Positions 12,616 through 21,676 of a DNA stretch of 64,000 nucleotides are shown one piece after another; position 1 is the stretch's first letter; each line of letters starts with the position of its first letter. Below the pieces are notes generated by a model. That model was given only the letters and a program-made list of their open reading frames with translations, was not told the DNA's origin and made no database searches. This DNA is from Galbula dea. Taxonomy: Eukaryota; Chordata; Aves; Piciformes; Galbulidae. Where the stretch lies: positions 1,736,001-1,800,000 of the forward strand of contig VWZX01002271.1 in assembly GCA_013399015.1 (NCBI GenBank), in the 5' to 3' direction. The translations under genes and the position numbers were made by a program.

Positions 12616-12930
12616 GAATTATATAATTGTTCAGGTTGGACAAGATCCTTTATGATCATCAGGTTCAACAGTTAACCAACACTGCCAGGTCACCACTAAA
12701 CCATGGCCCTCAGCACCACATCTCCATGGCATTTAAACCCCTTCAGGGATGGTGACTTCACCACTGCTCTGGGCAGCCTGGGCCAGGACTTGGTGATCTT
12801 TTTGGGGAAGAAATTGTTCCTCATGTTCAACCTAAACCTTAAGTGGTGCAACATGAGGTTGTTTCCTCTTGTCCTATCACTCTTTATTTAGGAGAATACC
12901 TTGCTCCAACCTCTGGAGATCTTCTACAGA
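12616..12930 (-). repeat. CR1 LINE 3' fragment (older group)
   Basis: Antisense CR1. The 3' end is on the left (GGTTGGACAAGATCCTTTATGATCATC), followed by CACTGCCAGGTCACCACTAAA, CATGGCCCTCAGCACCACATC, GGGATGGTGACTTCACCACTG and GGGCAGCCTGGGCCAGGAC. The same older subfamily supplies the copies at 15738 and 29908. Confidence 0.9.
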
Positions 12931-13445
12931 GAACAGGCTGTAACTGAAAGCTAAACCTTAAAAATGACAACACAATTCAAGCTGCTTGAAAAATTTAGGG
13001 GCTTAGAGGTGTGCATTGGTTAGGCAGCAAAACCCAAGCCATAAACCCCATTTCTTTGCACCACCACAAGGGCTAGCTCAAACACTGGGCAGATGTTGAG
13101 CCTGCTCTGCAGTTGATTAACTTCTGGAGGAATTTCAAATGAATTCCATTTTCAGTAGTTTTTGTTGAGGTATGTCATGATGGAATGTGAATTTACAGCT
13201 GGTGTGATGCAAAACTCTTCTCAGAGGGTGTATCTATATCTCACAGTTTGCTGATGGCTCTTCCCAGTGCACAGCTCCAGGTTGTCCTTAGGTAGGAGCA
13301 TGGACATGGCTGTAGATGTGAGGTTGAACAGGAGATTGCTGCTCAGCAATGATGCCTAGCTGTTTCTAGGCCATTATTTACTCATTATTAATGCTTGTCT
13401 CAATCAGTTCAGTTCTGGTTTGAAATTGAATGGAAAGAAGGATAC
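12931..13445. other. Unrecognised non-coding stretch
   Basis: No repeat termini or coding motif seen. Confidence 0.35.
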
Positions 13446-13684
13446 ATTATTTAGACAGTAGGAGGAAGTTCTTCACTGTTAGAGTGGTTAGACAGTGGAA
13501 CAGGTTGCCCAGAGAGGTTGTGGAAGCCTCATCCCTGGAAGCTTTTAAGACAAGGCTTGATGGGGCCCTGGGCAACCTGATCTAGTGGATGGTGTCCCTG
13601 CCAGGCAGGGGGGTTGGAACTGGATGATCTTTAAGGTCCCTTCCAGAGTTGGAATTATCAGAGTTGATAGTTCTGTGATTCTAT
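13446..13684 (+). repeat. CR1 LINE 3' fragment (GGCAGGGACACC group)
   Basis: Sense CR1 tail with AGGAGGAAGTTCTTCACTG, GGAACAGGTTGCCCAGAGAGG, GGAAGCCTCATCCCTGGAAG, CTGATCTAGTGGATGGTGTCC and GGAACTGGATGATCTTTAAGG, ending TTCTGTGATTCTAT. It is close to the copies at 19078, 32220 and 53849. The last 50 bases hold a small local rearrangement, in which CAGAGTTG occurs twice. Confidence 0.93.
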
Positions 13685-15737
13685 TTGGAAATTGAAGACA
13701 TTTATCTCTGATACTTAATTAGTGCAAAGGGACTTCTCTTGACCCATGGAAGTCCCAGTGTAGCCTAAATGCATCTCACCCTCCTAGATGATCAGCTCCT
13801 ACACTCCTTCCTGTTACCAGAAGTGTATCCTCAGATTGAGCCAAGGCCATTCATAAATTCCTTTGAAAGGAATGTTGTTTGGAGAGGATAGCTTACAGTA
13901 TAATTCCAGGCTCCAAAATCAAGCAGTGATAACTGCTCCTTATCAAATGTCCCAAGCCTTCACTCACACTTTATCACAGCTCTGGATGTCAGTCAATGAA
14001 CAGGTTTTTCTCAGAAACAATATAGATAAGCAGAGGTGGCTGAGAAGGTGCAAGGAGTAATTTAGAGAGGGAAGCAGTCTGGTAGACCTCTTAGTTTTCT
14101 GTATCCTTTGTAAGGAAAAAAAGCACACAAACTCCTTTATATTTGAAAATTACTTTGAATAATTCAATAAGGTGATTCTCTATTCTTTATTTGTCTGCTC
14201 CAGAGCAGGAATAAAGGAATTGATGCTTTGTCAGTCAGGCACTGAGGACCTCGTATCAAAGAGCTGCTGCAGGCACTGAGGAAAGCTGCTATGGGAGAAG
14301 GGAAAGTTCCTTTCATGTCCCATTAGGAGAAGGGGAGATTCACTCATCTGCACTGAAAAGGGGGTCTCAAAGGAGGAGAAAAAGGTTTTATTAAGCTGGA
14401 CTGACCCTTTTAATCACATGAGCTGTACTCAGCCATCACCAACCCAAACTGACCCTGGAGTCACAGCTGCTTAACTAGGAGAGCTGTTATGTTTTGCTTT
14501 CCATTTTCTCCATGTCTCTAAAAGTTTGTAGATGTTGAAGTTTGCAAAGAGGACAAGGAAATCTACTCTCCCTTATTCATGTTTTGTTACAAAAGCAACT
14601 TGGAAGTAAATTGAATTTTTTATTTCAGTAGATGTGAAACAAGGGGTTTTTTTGGCTTTTATTTCTTTTTAATCTTGATCCAGAGCTTGAAACAATTTAG
14701 AACAACAACAACAACAACTATGTTTTAGTGCTAACCCATGAAAACAATGATTTGGCTTCTTCAAAATTGCCCAGGTCCCCTCCCCACTGCTACTACCAGT
14801 AAAAACCAATGTGATGCACTTGACAAATGTGGCACTTCTAAAAGTCAACAGGAATTAGGTCCTTCTGGAAAAGGATGAGGATGGAGCCCTGGGAAAATGG
14901 GTCAGGCTAAAAACGCCTGTTATTTCTAATCCTTAAATCCAGTTTCCAGCAAGGTTGTGTAACAAGTGAGTCAGAAAAGATGCTTAGACATTAGTTCTGT
15001 ATTTTCATCCCATTTAAACTAGGAATGCAGATAAAAACTGGTTAAAAAAAAAGGAATATCAAGCTAAACTACAGATGTTTGCTTAAAGCTTCTCTGCTTG
15101 CAATGATAATGTTAAATATTTGGTGGAAGTAGCTGATGTCCAGTCACTTGCTTACCAGAATACAGTATCCAAGCTGATGCATTTTTTCTTCTGTCATGTC
15201 ATGGTCTTTTTTCCTTGGTTATTTTATTATCTCCTCCTCCTCCCAGTGCACTTGCCTTGTATTTCATACACAACTAATAATATGAGAGCTTTCCTCAGTA
15301 GTAAAAGCATTTCAAGCATTAACCTGTTACCAGAGAGGCTGCAGGTACAGGTAAAACCCCAGTTCCATGCACCACAGGACCTTCCCCTCCCAGCCTCTCC
15401 TCAGCCAGCCAATGTCCCTGCTGGCTTCATCTACTCATGTCTGTGGCACTTTCTCTTTTGCCACCTTTGTGAGCATCTGAGGATCTGTGAAGGCTAGAGC
15501 CACTCCTTACCTGCTTTCATCTCTGACCTCAGAAGCCTTCACCTGCCTTGTACTCAACTTATCCTGTTGTTGATGGGGTCATCTGGGGCTATTGATGCCT
15601 TCATTCTGCTGGTAGATGTCTTTTTTGGGGTGAGCTGAAACTGTGGCCTCTGGTTCTGTTCCTAATCTTTAGTACTCCTCCATCTTCTTATTTTATTTCA
15701 TTCTTTGGATGCTTTCAGACCCCTTGTACTGGGCACT
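13685..15737. other. Unrecognised stretch with one microsatellite
   Basis: Apart from an (AAC)6 microsatellite at 14701-14718 I see nothing. A 125-codon plus-strand frame at 15120-15497 has no recognisable motif and is within chance expectation. Confidence 0.4.
14701..14718. repeat. (AAC)6 microsatellite
   Basis: Six uninterrupted AAC units. Confidence 0.95.
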
Positions 15738-15917
15738 GGTTCAACCATTAACCAGCTATGCCAGGACACCACTAACTATGTCCCTCAGCACCACATCTCC
15801 ATGGCTTTTCAACCCCTCCAGGGATGGTGACTCCACCACTGCCCTGGGCAGCCTTTTGGGGAAGAAATTCTTCCTTATGTCCAACCTAAACTTCCCTCAG
15901 TGCAACCTGAGGCCAAT
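15738..15917 (-). repeat. CR1 LINE 3' fragment (older group)
   Basis: Antisense CR1: GGTTCAACCATTAACCAGC on the left, then CAGCACCACATCTCCATGGC, CAGGGATGGTGACTCCACCAC, GGGCAGCC and AAATTCTTCCTTATGTCCAACC. It lacks a stretch between GGGCAGCC and TTTTGGGG that the copy at 12616 retains, so there is a small internal deletion. Confidence 0.88.
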
Positions 15918-17266
15918 TAAGTGATTGATCATCTTGCAGGAAGAAGGAACTTTATAGACCTTGTACCAGTTTGGGCTAAAGTTTAAATTTGATCTTGTGA
16001 GACACTTTTTTTCAAGGACCTGTGTTGTATTTGGATTCCAAAGAGCCCTGCAGAAAATAATCTATATTACTGCAAAGTGAACTCAAGCACCATTTCTTGT
16101 TTGTTTATTGGAGTCTGAGGTCTAGTTAGCTCTAATTACAATAGCTTAGAATTACAGTGTGGTGAGGTTGTCTCCTTACAGACACAGGAAAAAACATAAC
16201 TTCTGGAAATGTGTGGATTCATTGGAACAAAAAGCCCATAAATTTCTCTAATAGACCACAGAAATACCTAGATATGTACCATAAAATGAGGGAAAAGGAC
16301 ATCACCATCCAGGGTTTAATGGTGGTAAGGTGTCAAGACTTGAGTCACAGGCTTCTCTTGAATCTGTTCAGACTTGGTTTTGAACTAAAAAGGGAAGAAA
16401 AGATCTCTACAATCAAATGTACACTGCTCAATACTCCAGTGTTGCTAGTCCACTGAAACTTCTCTAATGAGAAATTAAGGAAGAAGCAGACCATGAAAGG
16501 GAGAGAAATTTGATTTATGCCTCAGGAGAGTGGGTCAATAGTCCTAGGCTGAACATGAGGTTGAAATATGAACCATCGTGTTGCTGTCCATCACTGCAGA
16601 CCTGTGGATATCCTGGAGAAAGAAACCTGCCAATATGCTCTCTGTTCCTTGGAGTTTAGTAATAGGAAAAGGGAAAATTATAAATCACATCTTGGGATGG
16701 AAGGGGAGGGAGAAATAAAAGCACAATTGTTTTCAGAGCCTAAATCACTCAGCAGCATTGCTGGTTACCTGTTTCCAAACGGAGATGGTTTTATGGCTAA
16801 CATGTATTTGCACAGACTCCCATCAAAGGGTGTTTCAGGAGGAAGAGGACTTGTGTATAATTTAAGCAGGCAGCTTTCCTTGGACTTAAATAGGAGTTGA
16901 ATAATGCCATAAACACTTTTATGTTCATGTATGACTTAGAAATTATTAAGAAGGATTACCACCCTTACAGATACTGGGAATAGAGGCATAGAGGTACCTA
17001 GGGTGGGAGAGAAATCTACTGCTGCACACAAAGCTCTGGAATTGATTTCTAATTATTGATCAGAGTAAAACTCTTCTTACAGAATTGCAACAAATGTTAG
17101 GAAATAATTTATATTTGTTGATAATTGTTACCAGAAGCTGGTGTTGTAACCTCTTTAGCAATCTTTGTGATTTTCAAAGAGTAGAAGGTTCTCAAACTGC
17201 TTGAGTGTAATCATCTCCTGCAGAGGTCAAAGCCTGCAGGTGTGACTTTACAGAGTCACATCAATT
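15918..17266. other. Unrecognised non-coding stretch
   Basis: No element recognised. A 110-codon plus-strand frame (16568-16900) has no domain I can name. Confidence 0.4.
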
Positions 17267-17745
17267 CAGAATTCCAGCATGGTGGGGGTTGGAAAGTGCC
17301 TCTGGGAATCATTCAGTCCAAACCCCCTGCTCTAAAGCAGGGTCACCCACAGCAGCTTGCCCAGGATCACCTCCACCTGGGCTTGGAATCTCTCCACACA
17401 AGGAGATTCCGCAACCTCTCTGGGCAGCCTGGGCCAGGGCTCCAACACCCTCACAACAAACAACTTTCTCCTCCCACTCAGCTGGAACCTCCTGGCTTCC
17501 AGTTTGTGCCCAGTGCCCCTTGGCCTGGCCCTGGGCACCACTGAGCAGAGGCTGACCCCAGACTCTTGCCCCCAGCCTTTAGCTCTTGCTCAGCATTGAA
17601 TAGATGCCCTCTGGGGCTGCTCTTCTCCAGGCTAAGCCACCCCAAGGCTTACTCTCAGCCTTTCCTCCTGCCAGAGATACTCCAGTGCCCTCAGCATCTT
17701 CCTAGCCTCTGCTGGACTCTCTCCAGCAGTTCCTTGTCTCTCCAA
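17267..17745 (-). repeat. CR1 LINE 3' fragment (GCTGGGATTCT-ending group)
   Basis: Antisense CR1 of about 0.48 kb. The 3' end on the left is ATTCCAGCATGG, and GGTTGGAAAGTGCCTCTGGG, CAGGGTCACCCACAGCAGC, TGGAATCTCTCCACACAAGG and CCTCACAACAAACAACTTTC follow, reaching into the block CTGGACTCTCTCCAGCAGTTCC. Every long frame across it is a CR1 tail read in one of six frames. Confidence 0.94.
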
Positions 17746-17991
17746 AGATAGTCAAAAAGATATAGGAATACTCATAGTAAAAGACTAATGAGCTTTAGCA
17801 GGACCTCCACATGCCCTGGCCAATGGTCTAGACCAGTCATTCATTCTGTGTGTTCCTCAGCACAGAGAACATGCTGATGCTTTAGTATATGGAACCATAA
17901 TTCTCCAGTGACACTACTTTTTATATTAGATTAATTTTTAGGGGTAGATGATGAATTTTTGGGGCTAGACCTGATGCCTGACAATGTTGTA

Positions 17992-18050
17992 ATAGAATTA
18001 TAGAGTGGTTAGTGTTGGAAGGGACCTTTAAAAGTTGTCTTGCTGAAGTC
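17992..18050 (-). repeat. CR1 3'-terminal remnant
   Basis: Antisense tail: ATAGAATTATAGAGTGGTTAG, then TGTTGGAAGGGACCTTTAAA. Only the last 50-60 bases of CR1 are seen. Confidence 0.75.
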
Positions 18051-18489
18051 AATTGCTGATAAAGGTATTTTGGGTTCAAGTGCCTTTGGTTCAGGACTTT
18101 AAGCCACAGTAGTACAGGATGTCTCACCAGGCTGTACCTTGGCTTTTCTTGTCTTCCTGGGCAACAACCAAAGGACAGCCAGCAGTGTGGGCAGGAGCCA
18201 CTTCCATCTTCTCTTTTTCTCCCATTGTAAGTAGGAGTTTATAGAGCAGAATGATGAACCTAAATCTTTATTTCCTTTTTTTTTTCTCATTCTATGGAAA
18301 AAAAGGTTATTGTCTCATTGTAGAAAATCTCATGATTCTGAGAAGCTGCAGAAATGTTGAATCCTTCCCATGAAGGATGAAGCAGGATGGAAGGAGGAGG
18401 AGGAAGGGGACAATGCCCACTCCTTCTGCCAGGAATGGCAATGCGTAGATTGGGGTGGGGAGAGGTGGGAAAATAGACTGGACCTTAAA
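18051..18489. other. Unrecognised stretch
   Basis: Purine-rich (GGAGGAGGAGG near 18393) with a poly-T tract near 18280. No coding or repeat signal seen. Confidence 0.35.
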
Positions 18490-18554
18490 GCTGTTAGTGG
18501 TTAGGATTTGGCACTCTCACCTCTGGGATCTGAGTTCAATTCCCAGTCAGGGAA
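18490..18554 (+). pseudogene. tRNA-Glu(CTC)-like sequence, degenerate (SINE head)
   Basis: The block TTAGTGGTTAGGATT followed by TGGCA CTCTCAC CTCTG, then CTGAG TTCAATT CCCAG and TCAGGGA A, matches vertebrate tRNA-Glu from the D arm to the discriminator base. The anticodon CTC is at 18516-18518. The T arm (18530-18546) pairs except for one A-C mismatch, and the loop TTCAATT keeps the Pol III B-box core. The 3' acceptor strand is intact. The 5' acceptor strand (expected TCCCTGG) is unrecognisable and the anticodon stem is broken, so this is not a working tRNA gene. No CCA is encoded. It runs, after a seven-base spacer, into a CR1 tail. Confidence 0.82.
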
Positions 18555-18658
18555 GTTTTGTTGTGACCTAGTCTAATGAATCCTGCTCTGGCAGGGGGGG
18601 TTGGACTAGATGATCTTTCGAGGTCCCTTACAACCCCTGACATTCTGTGATTCTGTGA
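18490..18658 (+). repeat. Chimeric tRNA-Glu/CR1-tail element (SINE-like)
   Basis: A tRNA-Glu-like head (18490-18554) is followed by a spacer (GTTTTGT) and then a CR1 3' end from TGTGACCTAGTCTAATGAATC (18562) through GGTTGGACTAGATGATC and GACATTCTGTGATTCTGTGA (18658). The tail matches the group seen at 6060, 43131 and 60500. The arrangement, an RNA polymerase III promoter head plus the 3' end recognised by a LINE reverse transcriptase, is that of tRNA-derived SINEs. Birds are known to have one CR1-tailed tRNA SINE (TguSINE1 in zebra finch); I do not know of a tRNA-Glu-headed one. Alternatives are a single template-switch chimera, or a CR1 tail inserted next to an old tRNA pseudogene. This is the only copy in the window. 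Confidence 0.72.
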
Positions 18659-18672
18659 CTTTAGAGATGAGC

Positions 18673-19078
18673 TGTCCCAGTTTGGTTAACAGACATGGGG
18701 AAGGTTAGAGGTTTATAACTGAGAGTGAAATTAAGACACAAATGAGGTCAGATGACACAAATCAATTAGGGTTTATTGGAACAAGAGAGTTAAAGTGACA
18801 GGACAGGAGGACAGAGGAAATAAAAGGAGAAGAAAATTAAGCAGGCAACAAAGAAGAGAGCAGCAGGAGTATAGTTACACCACCATGGATCAGGTCCTGT
18901 GGCATCCCGAGGGTCCAAAGCCTTCAGGTCCTTCAACAGCAGTGGATGATTGCCATTTGGGGGGCATTTTTCCACAGGTTTTATAGGGAGCTCACAGGAT
19001 GCTTCCCTGATTGTTCCCAAGGCAATGGAACCTTTCACACATTCCTTGACCATAAACCTTTCACATGATTCCCATACA
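18673..19078 (-). repeat. LTR-like element, antisense (406 bp)
   Basis: On the minus strand the segment starts TGTATGGGAATC and ends AACTGGGACA, the TG...CA form of retroviral LTRs. It has a TATAAAA box (plus-strand 18979-18985) and an AATAAA polyadenylation signal (plus-strand 18772-18777) about 205 bp downstream in the sense direction. That is the promoter-then-polyA order of an LTR with a short R region. No internal retroviral sequence adjoins, and the flanks (ATGAGC, TAGAAT) show no target duplication. It lies between two CR1 tails whose 3' ends face each other. An 87-codon minus-strand frame inside it has no known motif. Confidence 0.55.
18979..18985 (-). promoter_or_regulatory. TATA box of the LTR-like element
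   Basis: TATAAAA on the minus strand, preceded by CTCCC and followed by CCTGTGG. Its position about 100 bp after the 5' end of the LTR-like element and about 205 bp before AATAAA fits a U3 promoter. Activity is not implied. Confidence 0.45.
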
Positions 19079-19245
19079 TAGAATCATCAGAGTTGGAAGG
19101 GACCTTAAAGATCATCTAGTTCCAATTCCCCTGCCTGGCAGGGACACCATGCACTAGATCAGGTTCCCCAGGGCCCCATCAAGCTTTGTCTTAAAAGCTT
19201 CCAGGGATGAGGCTTCCACAACCTCTCTGGGCAACCTGTTCCACA
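19079..19245 (-). repeat. CR1 LINE 3' fragment (GGCAGGGACACC group)
   Basis: Antisense CR1 tail: TAGAATCATCAGAGTTGGAAG, GGACCTTAAAGATCATCTAG, CTGGCAGGGACACCATGCAC and GCTTCCAGGGATGAGGCTTCC, ending near CAACCTGTTCCACAC. It abuts the LTR-like element directly. Confidence 0.92.
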
Positions 19246-21010
19246 CATTTAGGCCTTATCTCTCTCTCAGTGGTCCCATGAGCAGCCAGGCCCAATCCAC
19301 ATGCACTATGTACACAGCATCCAGCCAGGATGTGTCATGTATCCAGTGTCTGGTTAGAGTGTCCACTATCACCTTGGAATGTCCCTGCATTATCTTAGCT
19401 CCCCATTCTCCTGGCTGTCATACTTCAGTTCACTTTGACTTCAAGCAATACCTCAACTGAAGCAACAATTTTGCTTCTGATAAATACCAGCAAGCTTTAA
19501 GACATATCTGAAGAAGAAGATAGTCTTTCACAGGAGCTCAGAAAGAAGAAGGTTGTTTTAGAGCTGTTAACGTCAGAGGAGGCTCCCATGGAGATAGAGA
19601 GGTGGTGGCAGTGCTGGGGGCATCCCCATGGGGGTCTCACCACCTCCCCACTTTGCTCTGCAGGTTTCTTTTTAAACTGGACATGGGGGAGGAATTTTCC
19701 TGTAAGATACCTTCCAGCTGGGTGTGGGAGGTGTTTGCCTCATGGCCATCTGCTAGGGGGGTGGGAGAGAACAGAGGGGGCTTTTTCCCTCTTCTATTTG
19801 GAGAAAAGGGGGGTGAAAAAAGGGGTTTGGGTGTGTTTGTGTCAGTTTGCAGCTTACAGCAATAATAGCAAAGCCTCCATGTGACAGCTGAGGAAGTTTC
19901 CATGTGCACTTGTATAGAAATGTGAAGTAATTATTACAGTCAATGATGTTCTGTTTCATTGTAATGGCATTTTTTTCTCCTAGAGCAATACTCTATTAGA
20001 GCCAAAATGGACAAAGAGTTAACAGTCAATTCTGTGCTGCCATATGAATAATTTATTATTATTACTTTGAATTGGCATTGTTGGGCCACTACATAAAGGA
20101 GATTGGAAGCAATCAGTTGGTGACTCTAGTGTACTTGCAGCTGAGATAAAGGCTCCAACACCCTATTGCCAGCAGAAGGTAATTTAGGCCAGGACAACCC
20201 TGTCAATACAGTTCAATTGATTTGCATTGCTCTGACACTCCTGCTTCTGATGACTGCAGAAACAAATGAGTGACAAACATTTTTAATAGTTTGGAAGCAC
20301 TTTCACCAGTGAAACAGAGCACTGTAATGATGGGATTCATCATTTCCTCATGGCATTTAAGGCCACACACCAACCCTGTTGTGCCTCTGGTCATTCAGCA
20401 CAATAACAGAGTCCCAGACACAAATCCCAACAGAAAAGGGATGGTGAGCAAAGGAGGAATTCCTCATGGGGCTGATAAAGTTATACCTGTGTTTCTGAGC
20501 ATACTTGCAGAAGATTTGGTATTCCATAGCTCATGGAGATTGTTAGCTCACCAAATGGCTGAGTGTATTCTACTAACAAGTTATTAATGTACTCTGCTTT
20601 TCTGCCCTAACTGATCTCTGAAGATCATGTCATTGAGGCTAGTCAAGCCTCTCTTCTAAAGCTTTTTCATTCCTATATATGCCTTTGTGTAAATCTGCAT
20701 TTCTTAGTTGGTGCAATACAGCAAAAATTAGTTCCAGCTTGGTAAAATCAGTAATATTGGAAATTACTTTTCATGTTTTTCTAAGATTTGGTTCAGCAAA
20801 GCTCTTCTGTAGTTGTTGGAGTGTGGGCTGAGATCAACAGCTGTTTTGTTCAAGTGCAGGCTGATGATAACAAGGCTAATACATTTCACTATTTATTTTT
20901 TGAAGCCCTAGCATCATCTGAGTGCATCTATAATGGAAGAACAGACTTTTCCTAACAACATATAGCATACTTCATGACAACATTCTCATTCCAAAGTAAC
21001 TATTTCACTG
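19246..21010. other. Unrecognised stretch with a G-rich core
   Basis: Mostly unrecognised. At 19566-19882 the sequence becomes GC-rich and G-tract-rich, beginning TGTTAACG and ending CATGTGACA. This could be a further LTR, but I see no duplicate flanks or paralogue here. From 20000 on the sequence is AT-rich and featureless to me. Confidence 0.35.
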
Positions 21011-21676
21011 TGTCCTGGTTGGGGTTAGAACAGAACTAATTCTTTTCAGTGATTTTAGTTTTCAGTTGAAGCTCCTCTAGGAAACTGCACTTTCTGAAAC
21101 AAACAGCATGTTTTCATAGTCACTGCCAGCTTCTAGCAGTGCTAAGGCCTAATGCTTAGATTCCCTCCCAGGGACTGGGATGCAAAGCAAGGTCACTGCT
21201 GAATCTTGTGTCTCACATTGGGGGGTGCAGGGTAAAGGCTGCACCCTCAGGGAGGAGCAGACAGGACAGGTGACCCCAAACTGACCAACTGAAGTATTCC
21301 ATCCCATATACATCATATTGGATAAATAAACTGGGGGTCAGCTCCCCCTTGCTAGATTTCTGGGTTGCTAGATTATTCTCCCTTCTTGGTTCCTTCTTCT
21401 GAGCTTTGGTGATCCTGAGGCCTTCTGCTGCACCATCAGTGGGGACACAGTTACTATCAAGGGGGTTTGGGTTCAGTATTGGGTTTTGCACATATTTGTA
21501 TAGATTTCATTTATCCTGATCATTATTATTAAAGTAGTTTTAGTTTTCTTTTCCAATCCACAAGTCTCTCTGTCTCTCTTATCCCCTTTCCCTTCCTGTG
21601 GTGGGGGGAAGAGGGGTAACAGGGAGGGTCTGTCACTGGGTTGGTGGTCAGCCCAGCCTCGACCCTCAACACACTG
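21006..21676 (+). repeat. Target-site duplication CACTG flanking a solo LTR
   Basis: CACTG occurs at 21006-21010 and again at 21672-21676, immediately outside TGTCCTGG and TCAACA. A 5-bp duplication is typical of several avian ERV classes and fixes the LTR ends. Confidence 0.88.
21011..21671 (+). repeat. Solo LTR of an avian endogenous retrovirus (661 bp)
   Basis: The element begins TGTCCTGGTTGGGGTTAGAA and ends GACCCTCAACA, with perfect 5-bp flanking repeats. It shares its 5' end (AGAACAGAACTAATTCT), a polyadenylation-like ATTAAA at 21528-21533, a TCTCTTATCCCCTTTCCCTT block and the GGTCAGCCCAGCC end with the LTR at 55442, so they belong to related families. No retroviral genes flank it, so it is a solo LTR left by LTR-LTR recombination. 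The ERV class is not certain; the termini resemble avian ERVL-type LTRs. Confidence 0.88.

Noticed and set aside
18490..18554. Functional tRNA-Glu gene
   Set aside because: The 5' acceptor strand is unrecognisable and the anticodon stem does not pair, so it cannot fold as a mature tRNA.
18790..19053. 87-codon minus-strand frame with a hydrophobic C-terminal part
   Set aside because: It lies wholly inside the LTR-like unit, spans its TATA box and has no known motif; chance is likelier than a retroviral protein.
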